A stretch of DNA of 5,231 bases from Planctomycetota bacterium (lineage in GTDB: Bacteria > Planctomycetota > Phycisphaerae > Tepidisphaerales > Tepidisphaeraceae): NCBI GenBank assembly GCA_029777755.1, contig JAKORQ010000212.1:1-5231 (forward strand), written 5' to 3'. Made by a program: the position numbers and the translations under genes. Numbering within the stretch: position 1 is the stretch's first letter; every line of letters begins with the position of its first letter. Positions 4,651 to 5,231 of the stretch are shown here, one piece after another. The notes below the pieces were generated by a model, which saw nothing but the letters and a program-made list of their open reading frames with translations, was not told the origin of the DNA and ran no database searches.

Positions 4651-5231
4651 GGACGGTTCTCAAGATCGGTATCGCGTACCTGCGGCAGTACCCGGCACGG
4701 CTGTGGCTGACCGCCATTGCCATACTGGCCGCTGCCTGCATGGTGGTGTGGGTGGTGAGCGGATATGACACGCTGATCCGGCAGTTTGCGGAGTTCTCTG
4801 AGGAGTCGTTTGGGCGTTACACGATCACCGTGGTTCCGGCCCGGCCGGAGATCGATTCCCCCGGCGTTCCCCGCCCGGATGACCAGCGCTATGTGCCGCC
4901 GGAGGCGGTCGAGGCGCTTCGTGCGGACCCGGCCGTCCTGGTCGCCGATCCCATGTGGGTACAGCGCGCTCTGGTGATGCCGTATAGCCCGGAGACGTTC
5001 CGTCGCGCTATGCCAGTTTCTGCTACAGCGCCGACACCTGCGCCCAGTCCGGCCGCGACGCCCATACCAGGCACACCACGGCGCGGAGGCGTCGCCCTGG
5101 TCGGTACCGATGCGCCTGAGCCTCCTTTCCCCATCATCCGCGGTCGCTGGATCGATCCGGACAATCACGAGGTGCTTGAGGCGGTGCTGAGCGCCGATGC
5201 GGCCGAGCGGCTTGGCGTGGACCTGGGCGGC
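4647..5231 (+). CDS. ABC transporter permease, FtsX/MacB-like, N-terminal part (3' end outside window)
   Basis: The open frame begins at the ATG overlapping the ATPase stop and runs 195 codons to the window edge without a stop. GAGAG at 4635-4639, seven bases upstream, can serve as ribosome-binding site. Residues 1-18 are a basic cytoplasmic start, and about 19-38 form the first membrane helix (LWLTAIAILAAACMVVWVVS). The rest is extracytoplasmic, as in MacB_PCD domains, where a large periplasmic domain lies between helices 1 and 2. The text VALVGTDAPEPPFPIIRGRW and VLSADAAERLGVDLGG (from about 149 onward) matches the usual small-barrel region of this family. Residues 123-145 form a Pro/Ala/Thr-rich stretch (from PVSATAPTPAPSPAA) that looks like a flexible insert. 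The three C-terminal helices expected for the FtsX domain lie outside the window. The pairing with the upstream ATPase is clear; the transported substrate is not. Confidence 0.88.
   Translation, partial: MRTVLKIGIAYLRQYPARLWLTAIAILAAACMVVWVVSGYDTLIRQFAEFSEESFGRYTITVVPARPEIDSPGVPRPDDQRYVPPEAVEALRADPAVLVADPMWVQRALVMPYSPETFRRAMPVSATAPTPAPSPAATPIPGTPRRGGVALVGTDAPEPPFPIIRGRWIDPDNHEVLEAVLSADAAERLGVDLGG

Overview
The window is bacterial, GC-rich chromosome carrying eight genes, two of them cut by the window edges. The best taxonomic clue is the gene at 2925-3833: a pseudopilin with a type IV prepilin signal (FTLVELLVVIG) and an H-X9-DG motif. That combination is greatly expanded in Planctomycetota and relatives (Lentisphaerota, Verrucomicrobiota, Armatimonadota). 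The exact wording of the signal and helix (ending LLPSLSNAR) resembles Phycisphaerae. This assignment is an inference from memory, not a database result.

Layout. Positions 1-1002 (+) hold the C-terminal end of transcription termination factor Rho, and its stop overlaps the start of an RluA-family pseudouridine synthase (TGATG). Convergent to these, 1054-1389 (-) encodes a small bactofilin-like beta-helix protein with a clear 18-residue repeat. Divergent from it, 1481-1732 (+) encodes an 83-residue protein with two membrane helices. Next, 1837-2781 (+) is an aldo/keto reductase with an intact Asp-Tyr-Lys-His tetrad. Then come the pseudopilin (2925-3833), a MacB/LolD-type ABC ATPase (3865-4650) and the start of its FtsX/MacB-type permease (4647 to the window end). 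The last three are tightly spaced and could be one transcript.

How the genes relate. Rho and the pseudouridine synthase look translationally coupled. The ATPase and permease overlap by four bases (ATGA) and almost certainly form one transporter. The bactofilin-like protein and the two-helix protein share a 91-base divergent promoter region, so a membrane-associated scaffold pair is possible but unproven.

The most interesting non-coding signal is at the starts of three genes (1389 -, 1481 +, 2925 +). None has a Shine-Dalgarno sequence, and each has a -10-like hexamer ending only 6-7 bases before its ATG, as expected for leaderless mRNAs. The aldo/keto reductase gene, which has a strong Shine-Dalgarno, has its similar -10-like element farther upstream. 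I saw no tRNA or rRNA gene, CRISPR array, insertion sequence, or convincing intrinsic terminator. I also found no clearly new multi-gene system.
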